Source: an uncultured Myxococcales bacterium (GTDB lineage Bacteria; Myxococcota_A; Polyangia; Nannocystales; Nannocystaceae). Taken from it: 32,950 nt of DNA. Below, piece after piece: positions 16,027-23,717 of the stretch (positions are counted from its first letter, which is position 1; every line of letters begins with the position of its first letter). Made by a program: the position numbers and the translations under genes. The stretch is from contig CADEGN010000050.1 of NCBI GenBank assembly GCA_902826865.1, positions 1 to 32,950 of the forward strand, in the 5' to 3' direction. The notes under the pieces were generated by a model that had not been told where the DNA came from, searched no databases, and worked only from the letters and a program-made list of their open reading frames with translations.

Positions 16027-17517
16027 GTGTCTGCTCGCGCACCCCACGTCCTCGTGGCGATCATCGGGAGCGGCTTGTCTGGCTTGGCCATGGCCGCCGA
16101 GCTTCAAGACGCCGGCATCGAGGACTTCATCCTCATCGAACGTGCGTCGTCGCTCGGTGGGACGTGGCGCGACAACCACTACCCCGGGTGTGCATGCGAT
16201 ATCCCATCGCACTTGTACTCGCTGTCGTATGCGCCCAATCCCGATTGGTCACAGGTGTTCGCGCCGCAACCGGAGATCCGTGCCTACCTCGAGGCATTCG
16301 CCCATCGCCGAGACATCACGCCGAGGCTCCACTTTGGCCAGAACATCGTCGAGGCCAGCTGGGATGAGGGGGCAATGGTGTGGGCGCTACGGACGGCGAC
16401 TGGCGATACGTTCACGGCCACGTGTTTGGTCAGCGCTGTCGGCGGCTTGAGCAATCCCGCGTACCCGACGATACCCGGGCGCGCATGCTTCGCTGGGCCG
16501 CAGTTTCACTCGGCGCGTTGGGATCACGCCGTCGATCTTCGGGGCAAGCGCGTCGCAGTCATTGGCACAGGTGCCAGTGCGATTCAGTTCGTCCCGCAGA
16601 TTCAGCCGGTGGTCGAGCGTTTGTTTCTCTTCCAACGCACGCCGGCGTGGGTCCTCCCGCGGCCAGATCGCCCGTACTCGGCCCTGGAGCGGCGAGCGTT
16701 CGCGCGGATTCCTGGGCTGCGCTGGCTGTACCGGCAGTCGATGTACTGGCGCTTTGAGGGACGGCTCGTCGCCTTCACGACGTTCCCAAGTCTGATGAAC
16801 ATGGTGGAGCGCGAGTGCTTACGTCACATGGCCCACGCCATCCATGATCCAGCACTGCGCGAACGCTTGACGCCCAAGTATCGGCTGGGCTGCAAGCGCG
16901 TCCTCATCTCGAACGACTTCTACCCCGCCGTCGCCCGACCAAACGTCGAGCTCATCGATCAACCAATCGACCACATCCTCGAGGACGGCGTCAGCACTCA
17001 CACGCGACATGTGCCCGTTGACGCCATCATCTACGGCACGGGCTTCACCGTGCACAACTATCTCGGGGGGATGATCGTCCGCGGTCGCGGCGGCTCGCGT
17101 CTCGACGACCGATGGCGAGAAGGCGCGCAGGCATACCTCGGCACCACCGTCGCGGGGTTTCCCAATCTGTTCTTGTTGCTCGGCCCAAACTCGGGACTCG
17201 GGCACAACTCGTTGACCGTGATGATCGAAGGCCAAGCCGGCTACGCCGCCCAAGCGATCGCGCTGCTCAAGCGTCGCGGGCTCGGGGCGATTGAGGTTCT
17301 TCCTGAGGTTGAGGCCAAGTTCAACACCTGGCTGCAGGATCGACTCGCCGACACCGTGTGGGACTCGGGTTGTCGCAGCTGGTACTTCGACGAGCGTGGC
17401 AAGAACACGACCTTGTGGCCCACGTTCGCAACCACCTTTCGCATACGGACCGCGCGGCCGCGCGAGCGTGACTATCGCCTGCAGGCGAGGCACTATCGCG
17501 CATCATCCGGGCGGTGA
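16027..17517 (+). CDS. Baeyer-Villiger-type flavin monooxygenase
   Basis: A 496-residue class B flavoprotein monooxygenase (GTG start). The FAD-binding Rossmann motif GSGLSG is at 14-19. The Baeyer-Villiger signature [AG]GxWxxxx[FY]P[GM]xxxD is seen as GGTWRDNHYPGCACD (44-58). The FxGxxxHxxxW[PD] fingerprint is seen as FAGPQFHSARWD (155-166). The second, NADPH-binding, nucleotide motif is VIGTGASAIQ. Length and motif order are normal for this class, and all key residues are present. Such enzymes use NADPH and O2 to insert oxygen next to a ketone, or oxidise heteroatoms. The substrate here is unknown, but control by the adjacent TetR repressor points to a small inducing molecule. The next gene begins 14 bp downstream. 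Confidence 0.93.
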   Translation: MSARAPHVLVAIIGSGLSGLAMAAELQDAGIEDFILIERASSLGGTWRDNHYPGCACDIPSHLYSLSYAPNPDWSQVFAPQPEIRAYLEAFAHRRDITPRLHFGQNIVEASWDEGAMVWALRTATGDTFTATCLVSAVGGLSNPAYPTIPGRACFAGPQFHSARWDHAVDLRGKRVAVIGTGASAIQFVPQIQPVVERLFLFQRTPAWVLPRPDRPYSALERRAFARIPGLRWLYRQSMYWRFEGRLVAFTTFPSLMNMVERECLRHMAHAIHDPALRERLTPKYRLGCKRVLISNDFYPAVARPNVELIDQPIDHILEDGVSTHTRHVPVDAIIYGTGFTVHNYLGGMIVRGRGGSRLDDRWREGAQAYLGTTVAGFPNLFLLLGPNSGLGHNSLTVMIEGQAGYAAQAIALLKRRGLGAIEVLPEVEAKFNTWLQDRLADTVWDSGCRSWYFDERGKNTTLWPTFATTFRIRTARPRERDYRLQARHYRASSGR

Positions 17518-17531
17518 TACCCTCGCTATTG

Positions 17532-18086
17532 ATGTCGGACACCGATGCGTTCATCGTCTTGCCGGCCGATCCGATGCGGCTAGCCGCGGCGGTCCAGATG
17601 GTCGCCACAGAGGATCCCAAGCGCACGGCCTGGCTGCGAGCCGGCGCCGAGCAATCGCGATCAGCGGAACCGACGGATCCGGGTGCGGCACGTCGCTTTC
17701 AAACCGTGCTTGAGCTGGCGTTCCTCGTCGCATCAGCCGATGGCCTTGCAACGGCCGAGCGAGCGTCGTTGTCGCTCCTACTCGAGTCAATGATCGACGG
17801 TGCCTTGGATCACGCCACCCTCGAGCTTCACTTCGCCGATCTCGACTCCGCCGTAGCCATGTTTGGGCGGCATGAACGACTCGCCCGCGCCGCGTCCGAC
17901 GTCAGCCCGGACGCGTGCGAAGATGCCCTCGGCCTCGCAACCATCGTCGCCCTGGGGGACGGCAAACTGTCGCGACCCGAGCTCGACGCACTCGTCGAAC
18001 TCGGCTCCCACCTCGGCGTCAATGAGGATCGAGTTCGCGACATCGCTAGGGGGTTCGCTGCCCGCGTCCAGGAGCGACTGCGATGA
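17532..18086 (+). CDS. TerB-like helical protein coupled to MglA
   Basis: A 184-residue, mostly helical protein. Start ATG 17532 is chosen; a GTG at 17514 would overlap the monooxygenase stop. There are two related segments, [23 protein letters not shown] and [23 protein letters not shown], each with the hydrophobic...A.ADG.....E...L pattern of TerB/DjlA-type domains. In TerB such acidic loops bind metal. No signal peptide or membrane span, so cytoplasmic. Its stop overlaps the ATG of the MglA gene by four bases (ATGA), so the two are translationally coupled and probably made in fixed ratio. In other myxobacteria mglA follows mglB; this protein does not look like a Roadblock-fold MglB. TerB assignment is moderate. 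Confidence 0.8.
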   Translation: MSDTDAFIVLPADPMRLAAAVQMVATEDPKRTAWLRAGAEQSRSAEPTDPGAARRFQTVLELAFLVASADGLATAERASLSLLLESMIDGALDHATLELHFADLDSAVAMFGRHERLARAASDVSPDACEDALGLATIVALGDGKLSRPELDALVELGSHLGVNEDRVRDIARGFAARVQERLR

Positions 18087-18670
18087 GTTACGTCAATCAC
18101 CTCGCGCGCGAGATCAACTGCAAGATCGTCTATTACGGTCCAGGTCTGTGCGGAAAGACCACCAACGTTCAGCACATCTTCGATGTCAGCAAGCCCGAGA
18201 TGAGGGGCAAGATGATCTCGCTTGCGACGGAGAGCGACCGCACACTGTTCTTTGACTTCATGCCGCTCGACCTGGGCACGGTCAAGGGGTACAAGCTCCG
18301 TTTCCACCTGTACACGGTGCCGGGGCAGGTCTTCTACGACGCCAGCCGCAAGCTCGTGCTACGCGGCGCCGACGGGATCGTCTTCGTCGCCGATTCCCAG
18401 GCAGACCGCGCCGAGGCCAACAGCGAGAGCCTCGAGAACCTGCAGACCAACTTGGCTGAGACTGGGCAGGCGCTCGAATCCGTCCCGTTCGTGATTCAGT
18501 ACAACAAACGCGACGTTGCTGACGTCCTCTCGCTCGAAGAGCTTCGCGCCGCCCTCAATCCCCGCGGCGTGCCCGAGTTCGAGGCCTCCGCGCGAACCGG
18601 CGCGGGCGTGTTTGAGACGCTGAAAGGGCTGTCGCGCCTGGTCCTCTCGCGCCTCGCCACGCAAACCTGA
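18083..18670 (+). CDS. mglA: MglA-type small Ras-like GTPase
   Basis: 195 residues, the length of Myxococcus xanthus MglA, with which the N-terminal half agrees closely ([20 protein letters not shown]). The P-loop GPGLCGKTT is at 19-27. Arg53 (in [10 protein letters not shown]), Thr78 and Gln82 (in YTVPGQ) sit at the positions that matter in M. xanthus MglA: intrinsic Arg finger, the MglA-specific Thr, and the catalytic Gln. The NKRD base-recognition motif is present. In M. xanthus this GTPase marks the leading cell pole and drives gliding and type IV pili motility; that role is inferred here. The usual mglB partner gene is not adjacent. Instead an ATGA overlap links it to the TerB-like gene upstream. 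It could be a paralog of a main mglA located elsewhere. Confidence 0.93.
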   Translation: MSYVNHLAREINCKIVYYGPGLCGKTTNVQHIFDVSKPEMRGKMISLATESDRTLFFDFMPLDLGTVKGYKLRFHLYTVPGQVFYDASRKLVLRGADGIVFVADSQADRAEANSESLENLQTNLAETGQALESVPFVIQYNKRDVADVLSLEELRAALNPRGVPEFEASARTGAGVFETLKGLSRLVLSRLATQT

Positions 18671-18738
18671 CGACGCAAAAGAGACAGCGTGTGCCTCCGG
18701 GCTGCAGCCGAGCCGGGGTCCAACCGCTTGCGTTCTCG

Positions 18739-19527
18739 TCATCCACCACCGACATCACGCGGTCGGAGCGTGACGATGGTTGCTCCCCAACCGCCTTCCC
18801 CGTGGCCCCCGAGCCGATATCCGACCACGGCAGGATGCCGAGCAAGAATGGCGTGGACCGTTCGACGCAACTCCCCGATGCCTTTTCCATGCACGATGCG
18901 CAGGTCGAGAACGCCGCGGACAAGGCTCTCTGCGATGTACGCCTCGATCAAACCTCCGACCTCGCGGGGCGGAAAGTTGTGAAGATCTAGCTCTCCGTCG
19001 ATCGGCAGAGCGAGCGGTGCGTCGGATCCCGCGCTCGCCAGGATTCCGGACCACGGTGTCCGGGGGAGCATTCCGCCCGGTCCGAGGGCGATCCCGTGCA
19101 ACACCACCGCGTTGCGAAGCTCCTGTAACTGCGGACGCGTCTGCCAGGGCCAGCGCGTGCGCGTCATCCGTTCAATCGCGCGGACGTCAGCATCAGGACC
19201 GATCCAGTCAACCGCACGCGCCTGCGCCCTCCCCTCCTTGGTTCGTGCTGAGCGCACACGTACTCGGCCCACCAACGCGGCTGCAATTAGGTCGAGCGCG
19301 AGCGCGACGTCGTCCGGATCCGTCGGGTTCACGTGATGGATCCAGGAGGCGAGATCAACAGCGAGGCCCTGCGGCGTGGCCACTGCGATGATTTCCAGGG
19401 GGTCGGCACCCTGCGCAACATCCAAGGGGTCGATCCGCCAGCCGCCCGGGATCTGCTCGATCCGGACCCGCTCCCGCGCGGCTTCGACCAGCGGCTCGAG
19501 GCCCGGGAGCTGTGGATCCATCTGCAT
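18739..19527 (-). CDS. Smr-domain protein
   Basis: 262 residues from ATG 19527 (GTG 19530 and ATG 19521 are alternatives). The C-terminal ~85 residues form a Smr domain: ELDLHNFPPREV (LDLH motif), IVHGKGIGELRRTVHAIL (HGKG.G.LR motif) and a closing GWGATIVTLRP strand. Smr domains, found in MutS2 and stand-alone proteins, are nicking or RNA-cleaving nucleases. The N-terminal ~175 residues match no family that I recognise; they contain a WIHHVNP segment and a helical, Ala-rich stretch. No signal peptide, so cytoplasmic. It converges on mglA with a 68-bp gap and follows a lipoprotein gene on its own strand by 110 bp. The role may be in RNA quality control or DNA processing. Confidence 0.85.
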   Translation of the reverse strand: MQMDPQLPGLEPLVEAARERVRIEQIPGGWRIDPLDVAQGADPLEIIAVATPQGLAVDLASWIHHVNPTDPDDVALALDLIAAALVGRVRVRSARTKEGRAQARAVDWIGPDADVRAIERMTRTRWPWQTRPQLQELRNAVVLHGIALGPGGMLPRTPWSGILASAGSDAPLALPIDGELDLHNFPPREVGGLIEAYIAESLVRGVLDLRIVHGKGIGELRRTVHAILARHPAVVGYRLGGHGEGGWGATIVTLRPRDVGGG

Positions 19528-19637
19528 CACCGTCGACGAACGCGCGGGGATCGTGGAGTCATGGCGCAGCGTCAGATGTCGCCGTCACCGCCGAGGGCGC
19601 TACCACGCCGTGGGGTTTGACAACGTCGACGATGACG

Positions 19638-20651
19638 TCACATCCCGGTCGTCGTCGCTGCCATCCCCGTGGTGGCCCCGCCGTCGATGCCGGTGTCGAC
19701 CGGCCCGGTGTCGACCGGCCCAGTGTCGAGACCACCACTCGAGCCCGCGCCGCCGCTGTCCATCGGACCGACGTTGTCGGGCAGGCCACCGTAGAAGGAA
19801 CACACGAACGGACGCGGTTGCACGCAGTTCATCCCATCGCACTCGTACGGCGTCGCGCAGGCACCGAGCTGGCAGGGCTGCCCGGCCACCGGCAACGACT
19901 TACACGTCGGGGGCGCTTCCGCCGGGTCACAATACAGGTCGCGATCGCAGATGTTGTTGATGCAGGGGGTTCCCGCCTGCGGAAGCGCTGCGCAGACCGG
20001 TGCGGCTGGATCGGTCTCGTCGCAGATCAGGTCTTCTGCGCAACGCGAGGCCGGGAGCTGCGGGTCGAGGCAAGGCTGGCCGACGAGCGGCAGTGCCCCG
20101 CAGGTCGGGAACAATGGCGTCGTTCGGTCGTCACACCACGCGCCCTCGGTACACCCAAACTGTGGCGCACATGCTTGACCGATCCGCGGCAGGTTCGGCT
20201 CGTCGCAGGGGTCGACGCACACGCCGTTTTGGCACGTGAGGCCGGGCTTGCAATTGTCGGCGTTGCCAACACCGGTGCACGAGTTGCCCCTGCCCTCTGG
20301 CCCGTACCAGATCTTGCACGGCCGCTCGCACGCCGCGTCCGGATCGGGCACGACGACACCGCAACCGAGCTCGTTCACCTCATCGACGAACTTCTGGGCG
20401 CAGTTCCCGTCGAAACGCAGACCCTCCACCGAGTTAATCTCGGCCCCACTCGAGGCGATCACGCCGAGCTGAGCCCGGCAGTGTTCGAGCTGGGAACCGT
20501 TCGGGTACTCGCAAGCACACTCGATAATCGCGCCGCACACCGTCTCCGGCCAGACCTCGACGTAGTGGCCAACGCCGGGCGCTCCGTCCTTGCACGCGAG
20601 CGGGGCGACGGACACGGCAACTAGGGTGAGCAAACGACTGTGGAAGCGCAT
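19638..20651 (-). CDS. Cys-rich surface lipoprotein
   Basis: 337 residues from ATG 20651. The signal sequence MRFHSRLLTLVAVSVAPLAC ends in a loose lipobox. After a helical segment that has four Cys (CGAIIECACEYP...HC), the body carries about twelve short C-x-x-x-C motifs of the Dickkopf-like type: NCKPGLTCQNGVC, GQPCLDPQLPASRC, GTPCINNICDRDLYC and GQPCQLGACATPYEC. Such motifs are frequent in myxobacterial lipoproteins. The C-terminus is a Gly/Ser/Thr tail with the repeat GPVDT. No enzyme motif is seen. It starts 45 bp after the NamZ stop on the same strand, so may be part of that transcript. Confidence 0.85.
   Translation of the reverse strand: MRFHSRLLTLVAVSVAPLACKDGAPGVGHYVEVWPETVCGAIIECACEYPNGSQLEHCRAQLGVIASSGAEINSVEGLRFDGNCAQKFVDEVNELGCGVVVPDPDAACERPCKIWYGPEGRGNSCTGVGNADNCKPGLTCQNGVCVDPCDEPNLPRIGQACAPQFGCTEGAWCDDRTTPLFPTCGALPLVGQPCLDPQLPASRCAEDLICDETDPAAPVCAALPQAGTPCINNICDRDLYCDPAEAPPTCKSLPVAGQPCQLGACATPYECDGMNCVQPRPFVCSFYGGLPDNVGPMDSGGAGSSGGLDTGPVDTGPVDTGIDGGATTGMAATTTGM
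19692..19721 (-). repeat. 15-bp tandem duplication
   Basis: Two perfect copies of ggtgtcgaccggccc with a partial third (agtgtcgag), coding for TGPVD repeats near the C-terminus of the Cys-rich lipoprotein. In frame, so copy changes would be tolerated. Confidence 0.85.
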
Positions 20652-20696
20652 GCCCGATGGATAACATCTGGCCGCCCGGGTGCGCGAGAGATCCGC

Positions 20697-21920
20697 TCAA
20701 TAGAGCAGGTGCGGCGCTCGGGCCTCGCGCCACGCCGTCTCGTCCGGCTTGGCCAATACCTCAAGATCCCCAACTCCCGCGTGTGGGTCATCGACCCACT
20801 GGCGCAAGAGCTCGCCCCCGTTGATGAGGTCGATGGCCAGCCGGTCATGTTCGTATTCGTAGGCGAACGCTCGCCAGAGCGGGTAGTCCGGCCGAAGGCG
20901 CCGAACCGCCTTGAATGCCAGGGCGACCAGCCGCCATGGGCGAAACTCCCCGTGACGATAGGCCGCGTCGTCAACGTGGATCTGGACACCGCCACAGAGC
21001 TTGCCGGCGTGCTTGTGAAACGTGGGCTCGAACCAGCATGGGCGCAACCGGCATCCCGTGAGCCACTCGGGGGCGAGCCGCTCCATCTCCCGAAGCAGCG
21101 CGTGGCCGTCGAGGTCCGGCGCACCAAACAGCTCGAGCGGCCGTGTCGTCCCTCGCCCCTCCGACAATGTCGTCCCCTCGAGCATGACGGTTCCTGCGTA
21201 GCAGCGCGCCATGCCCAGCGTCGGGGCGTTGGGGCTGGGATTGATCCAGGCCCGCTCGCCGATCGGCCAACCGAAACCTGGCCCGACCTCGGGCTTCCAC
21301 CCACGCATCGGCACCACCCGCAGGTCGAGGTCGATCCCGTGCGCGCTGACAAACCACTTCGCTAGCTCGGCGATGGTCAGGCCGTGCCGCATCGGCAGCG
21401 GACCGGCGCCGACGAAACTCTCCCAGCCTTCCCGCAGGATCGTGCCTTCAATCGGACGCCCGACTGGATTCGGCCGGTCGAGCACCCACACCGACCGACC
21501 GTGAGCCGCGGCGGCCTCGAGCACATAACGCAGCGTCGTGATGAACGTGTAGATTCGGCAACCGAGGTCCTGAAGATCGACGAGCAACACCTCGAACGTC
21601 TCCATCATCGCGTCGGTCGGGCGCCGCACCTCACCGTAGAGGCTAAACACAGGGATCTCGTGGGTCGGATCGACGAAGTCAGGCGACTCGACCATGTTGT
21701 CTTGCTTGTCACCGCGCAGGCCGTGCTGAGGTCCGAAGGCCGCGGTTAGCTCAACCTCGGGCAGCTGCGCAAGGGCGTCGATGCTGTGAACGAAGTCTTG
21801 CGTGACCGACGGGGGATGGGCGAGCAACGCAACGCGCCGCCCCGCCAGCGCTGCGCGCAGTTCGGGTTCGTGGAGCAGCCGATCGATGCCAAACTCCATG
21901 GGAGGATCGAAAAGCATCAT
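20697..21920 (-). CDS. namZ: NamZ-family (DUF1343) exo-beta-N-acetylmuramidase-like protein
   Basis: 407 residues from ATG 21920, which overlaps the upstream stop as ATGA; a second in-frame ATG lies at 21917 and a third at 21899. The family motifs are in order: VALLAHPPSVTQDF, AAFGPQHGLRGDKQDN, FSLYGEVRRPT, LLVDLQDLGCRIYTFITTL, WVLDRPNPVG, MRHGLTIAELA and the NPSPNAPTL block. NamZ/YbbC enzymes remove terminal MurNAc from peptidoglycan fragments, so a role in cell-wall recycling or in digesting prey walls is likely. No signal peptide is visible in this start, so it should act in the cytoplasm. The motif usually written PEHG reads PQHG here; whether that changes activity is unclear. Confidence 0.9.
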   Translation of the reverse strand: MMLFDPPMEFGIDRLLHEPELRAALAGRRVALLAHPPSVTQDFVHSIDALAQLPEVELTAAFGPQHGLRGDKQDNMVESPDFVDPTHEIPVFSLYGEVRRPTDAMMETFEVLLVDLQDLGCRIYTFITTLRYVLEAAAAHGRSVWVLDRPNPVGRPIEGTILREGWESFVGAGPLPMRHGLTIAELAKWFVSAHGIDLDLRVVPMRGWKPEVGPGFGWPIGERAWINPSPNAPTLGMARCYAGTVMLEGTTLSEGRGTTRPLELFGAPDLDGHALLREMERLAPEWLTGCRLRPCWFEPTFHKHAGKLCGGVQIHVDDAAYRHGEFRPWRLVALAFKAVRRLRPDYPLWRAFAYEYEHDRLAIDLINGGELLRQWVDDPHAGVGDLEVLAKPDETAWREARAPHLLY

Positions 21921-22498
21921 CGCTCGGATCCGAGGTCGACGCCAAGCGTGAAGCTGGCCGGATCGTGGAAATCTGGCACGTCGCGGCCGTGCGCCAGCGC
22001 CCAATAGGCAAGCGCGCCGTCTTCGGCCTCGATCACCGTGGCGATGGCGACCCGCAAAACCGGGCCGAGCTGCGCCGGAATCGCAACGCGGGCGTCAAGG
22101 ACGAGCGCGTCCGGGGTGCGCACAACTGCAATGACTTCCGACGTCGACTCGGGAGCCGCCACGCACCGCCGGCGATAGCCCGCGAACGCGAAGTGGGCGG
22201 TTTGGCCGTTGGGCGAGAAATTCCACTCGTCGTAGGGGGCGCCGTGGCGCGGGCCAACAAACACCTCGCAGCAGGTGTTGGCCCACAAGCGCGCCGGGTC
22301 GAGCGGTGCCTCCGGGATGCGGACATGGGTGAGATCGCCGACGATCCGGTAGCGCACGTGGATCTCGCGCGGCCCTGGTAACACCGTGACGGTGATCGCG
22401 GTGACCTGCGCGTGCGCACCGCCGGGATGGGGCCGGAGCGAGACTTCGATCGTCACGACAGTGACCTCATCTTGCCACGCGCAAGGACGAGGAGGCAT
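21917..22498 (-). CDS. DOMON-like (CBM9-type) protein
   Basis: 193 residues from ATG 22498 (a GTG at 22501 is adjacent). The fold is inferred from a beta-rich pattern: VTIEVSLRPHPG, EIHVRYRIVGDL, the motif LWANTCCEVFVGP, YDEWNFSPNGQTAHFAFAGYR and ALAYWALAHG...DFHDPASFTLGVD. The block W..TC.E.F.......Y.E.NFSP.G.W...F..YR is the hallmark of DOMON-like proteins related to carbohydrate-binding module 9, usually annotated as a DOMON-like domain protein. No signal peptide. The four-base overlap with the NamZ gene implies linked translation. It may bind a sugar fragment that NamZ processes; this is inference. Confidence 0.85.
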   Translation of the reverse strand: MPPRPCAWQDEVTVVTIEVSLRPHPGGAHAQVTAITVTVLPGPREIHVRYRIVGDLTHVRIPEAPLDPARLWANTCCEVFVGPRHGAPYDEWNFSPNGQTAHFAFAGYRRRCVAAPESTSEVIAVVRTPDALVLDARVAIPAQLGPVLRVAIATVIEAEDGALAYWALAHGRDVPDFHDPASFTLGVDLGSER

Positions 22499-22525
22499 CA
22501 CGTTGCTGCGCCACCGAGTCGTGCT

Positions 22526-23524
22526 TTAGTAGGCCAGTTGGACCGCGCGGCAACGGAGGGCTAACCGAACGACATAGCTGCCGGTAGACAGGTGCAGGCC
22601 AGTCGCGATCTCGCCGTCGCCGCAAGCGATCGGCCCGACCACATCGCCGCCGTCATTGCCCACCGGCCCGACCGCAGCGCCGGGCCCGAGCTGGATCTCG
22701 AGCTGTCCCCCGCCACCCTGCACAACCGCCGGCGTGGCGCAGTAGATCAGGAGGCGATCGAGTACCGAGCCCCCCTGTCCTTCGGCGCCAACCAGCAGCT
22801 GGCCGTGGGGGCAGAGCACCTCCCAGGGACCACCGCCGTCCTCAATTCCGTACTGCGGCAGCGCGGTTCCGGGTGCGGTCACGAGCGCCGGTGGGTCGGC
22901 ATTGGTGAGATCGACCGTGGCGCAGCGACCACGCGCCGTACCGATCCAGTCCTCGTCTTCGACCAGACCACCTGAGAGGCCCACGAGCACCTCGCCGGCA
23001 GGGCAGTCGGTATCGCCGTCGAAGAAAAATCTCCGGTCATCGCCGCCCATGTCCTCGGTCGCCGAGGCGGGACCAAAGGCCAAGCCGGTGGGCCCGACCG
23101 CGCACGCGCTGGTGCAACCGTCGAGCTCGTTCGCGTTCATATCGTCGCAGTCTTCAGAAGGGTCGATCATCCCGTCGCCACAAACGGCAACCCCATCCGT
23201 CGACGACGTAGGGGCTTCGCTGTCTGCCCCGGCGCTCGTGGTCGCGGTCGCGCCCGAGGTCGTTTCACCGGTGTCTTCGAGCGGCGAACCCGTGCCCAAT
23301 TCGCCGCTGGGCGTCGTCATCGTGGTTGTGGCGTCGGTGCTCGCCGTGCCCGAGGTCTCGGCGCGCGTCGCCTCGCTCCCATCCGCGGGGGCATCACCCA
23401 CCGCCGTCCCCTCGGGGAGCGGGGCCCCGCAGGCCGCGAGTAGCATCAACGCTGTCATGACGGCAGGCGCACCCAGCGGCGCAAAGCTGTTGCGCAGACA
23501 GGAGCGCATGCACAGAGGTCTCAT
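22526..23524 (-). CDS. Surface lipoprotein with Cys-rich motif and unknown C-terminal domain
   Basis: 332 residues from ATG 23524 (ATG 23509 also possible; the frame runs open to 23893 without sense). The signal peptide ends in ALMLLAAC, a canonical lipobox (LAAC). A Thr/Ser/Ala/Gly linker of about 85 residues follows, then one CGDG..DPSEDCDDMN.N..DGC...C module like that in the first gene of the window. The C-terminal ~190 residues contain two similar segments with the pattern DCPAGEVLVGLSGGLVE and LCPHGQLLVGAEGQGGS, plus IACGDGEIATGLHLSTG near the end. This looks like a three-fold internal repeat, resembling a jacalin-like or trefoil carbohydrate-binding fold. Function unknown. Confidence 0.83.
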   Translation of the reverse strand: MRPLCMRSCLRNSFAPLGAPAVMTALMLLAACGAPLPEGTAVGDAPADGSEATRAETSGTASTDATTTMTTPSGELGTGSPLEDTGETTSGATATTSAGADSEAPTSSTDGVAVCGDGMIDPSEDCDDMNANELDGCTSACAVGPTGLAFGPASATEDMGGDDRRFFFDGDTDCPAGEVLVGLSGGLVEDEDWIGTARGRCATVDLTNADPPALVTAPGTALPQYGIEDGGGPWEVLCPHGQLLVGAEGQGGSVLDRLLIYCATPAVVQGGGGQLEIQLGPGAAVGPVGNDGGDVVGPIACGDGEIATGLHLSTGSYVVRLALRCRAVQLAY

Positions 23525-23575
23525 TCGAAAAGCCAGCGTAGCACGCGCTTCAGCACGCCAGCGAGAAGGTGCGGC

Positions 23576-23618
23576 GGACTCTAAGCCCGGAGTCCACCCC
23601 ACGCATCTGATGTGTGGG
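23576..23618 (-). terminator. Two adjacent hairpins between the glycosyltransferase arm and the lipoprotein gene
   Basis: Hairpin 1: ggactc (23576-23581) with gagtcc (23590-23595), 8-nt loop. Hairpin 2: cccacgca (23598-23605) with tgtgtggg (23611-23618), 8 bp with one G-T pair and a 5-nt loop. They lie 100-140 nt after the stop of the 878-residue protein and about 50 nt before the lipoprotein start, both on the minus strand. No T-tract. Either a terminator pair for the glycan operon or leader structure for the lipoprotein gene. Confidence 0.4.
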
Positions 23619-23717
23619 AGACGACTTGTGTTTCGCTGAGCATGCGCAAGGTTGGCCCCGAGCGCACTCCTAAGCGCCGCACGGGGCCGCCGCAGGTTGC
23701 CGCGAGTGCCGGAGCTG

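Noticed and set aside
18673..18733. acgcaa / ttgcgt inverted repeat and a ggctgcagcc palindrome between mglA and the Smr gene
   Set aside because: The arms are only 6 bp and 49 nt apart, and the palindrome leaves no loop; not credible as a terminator.
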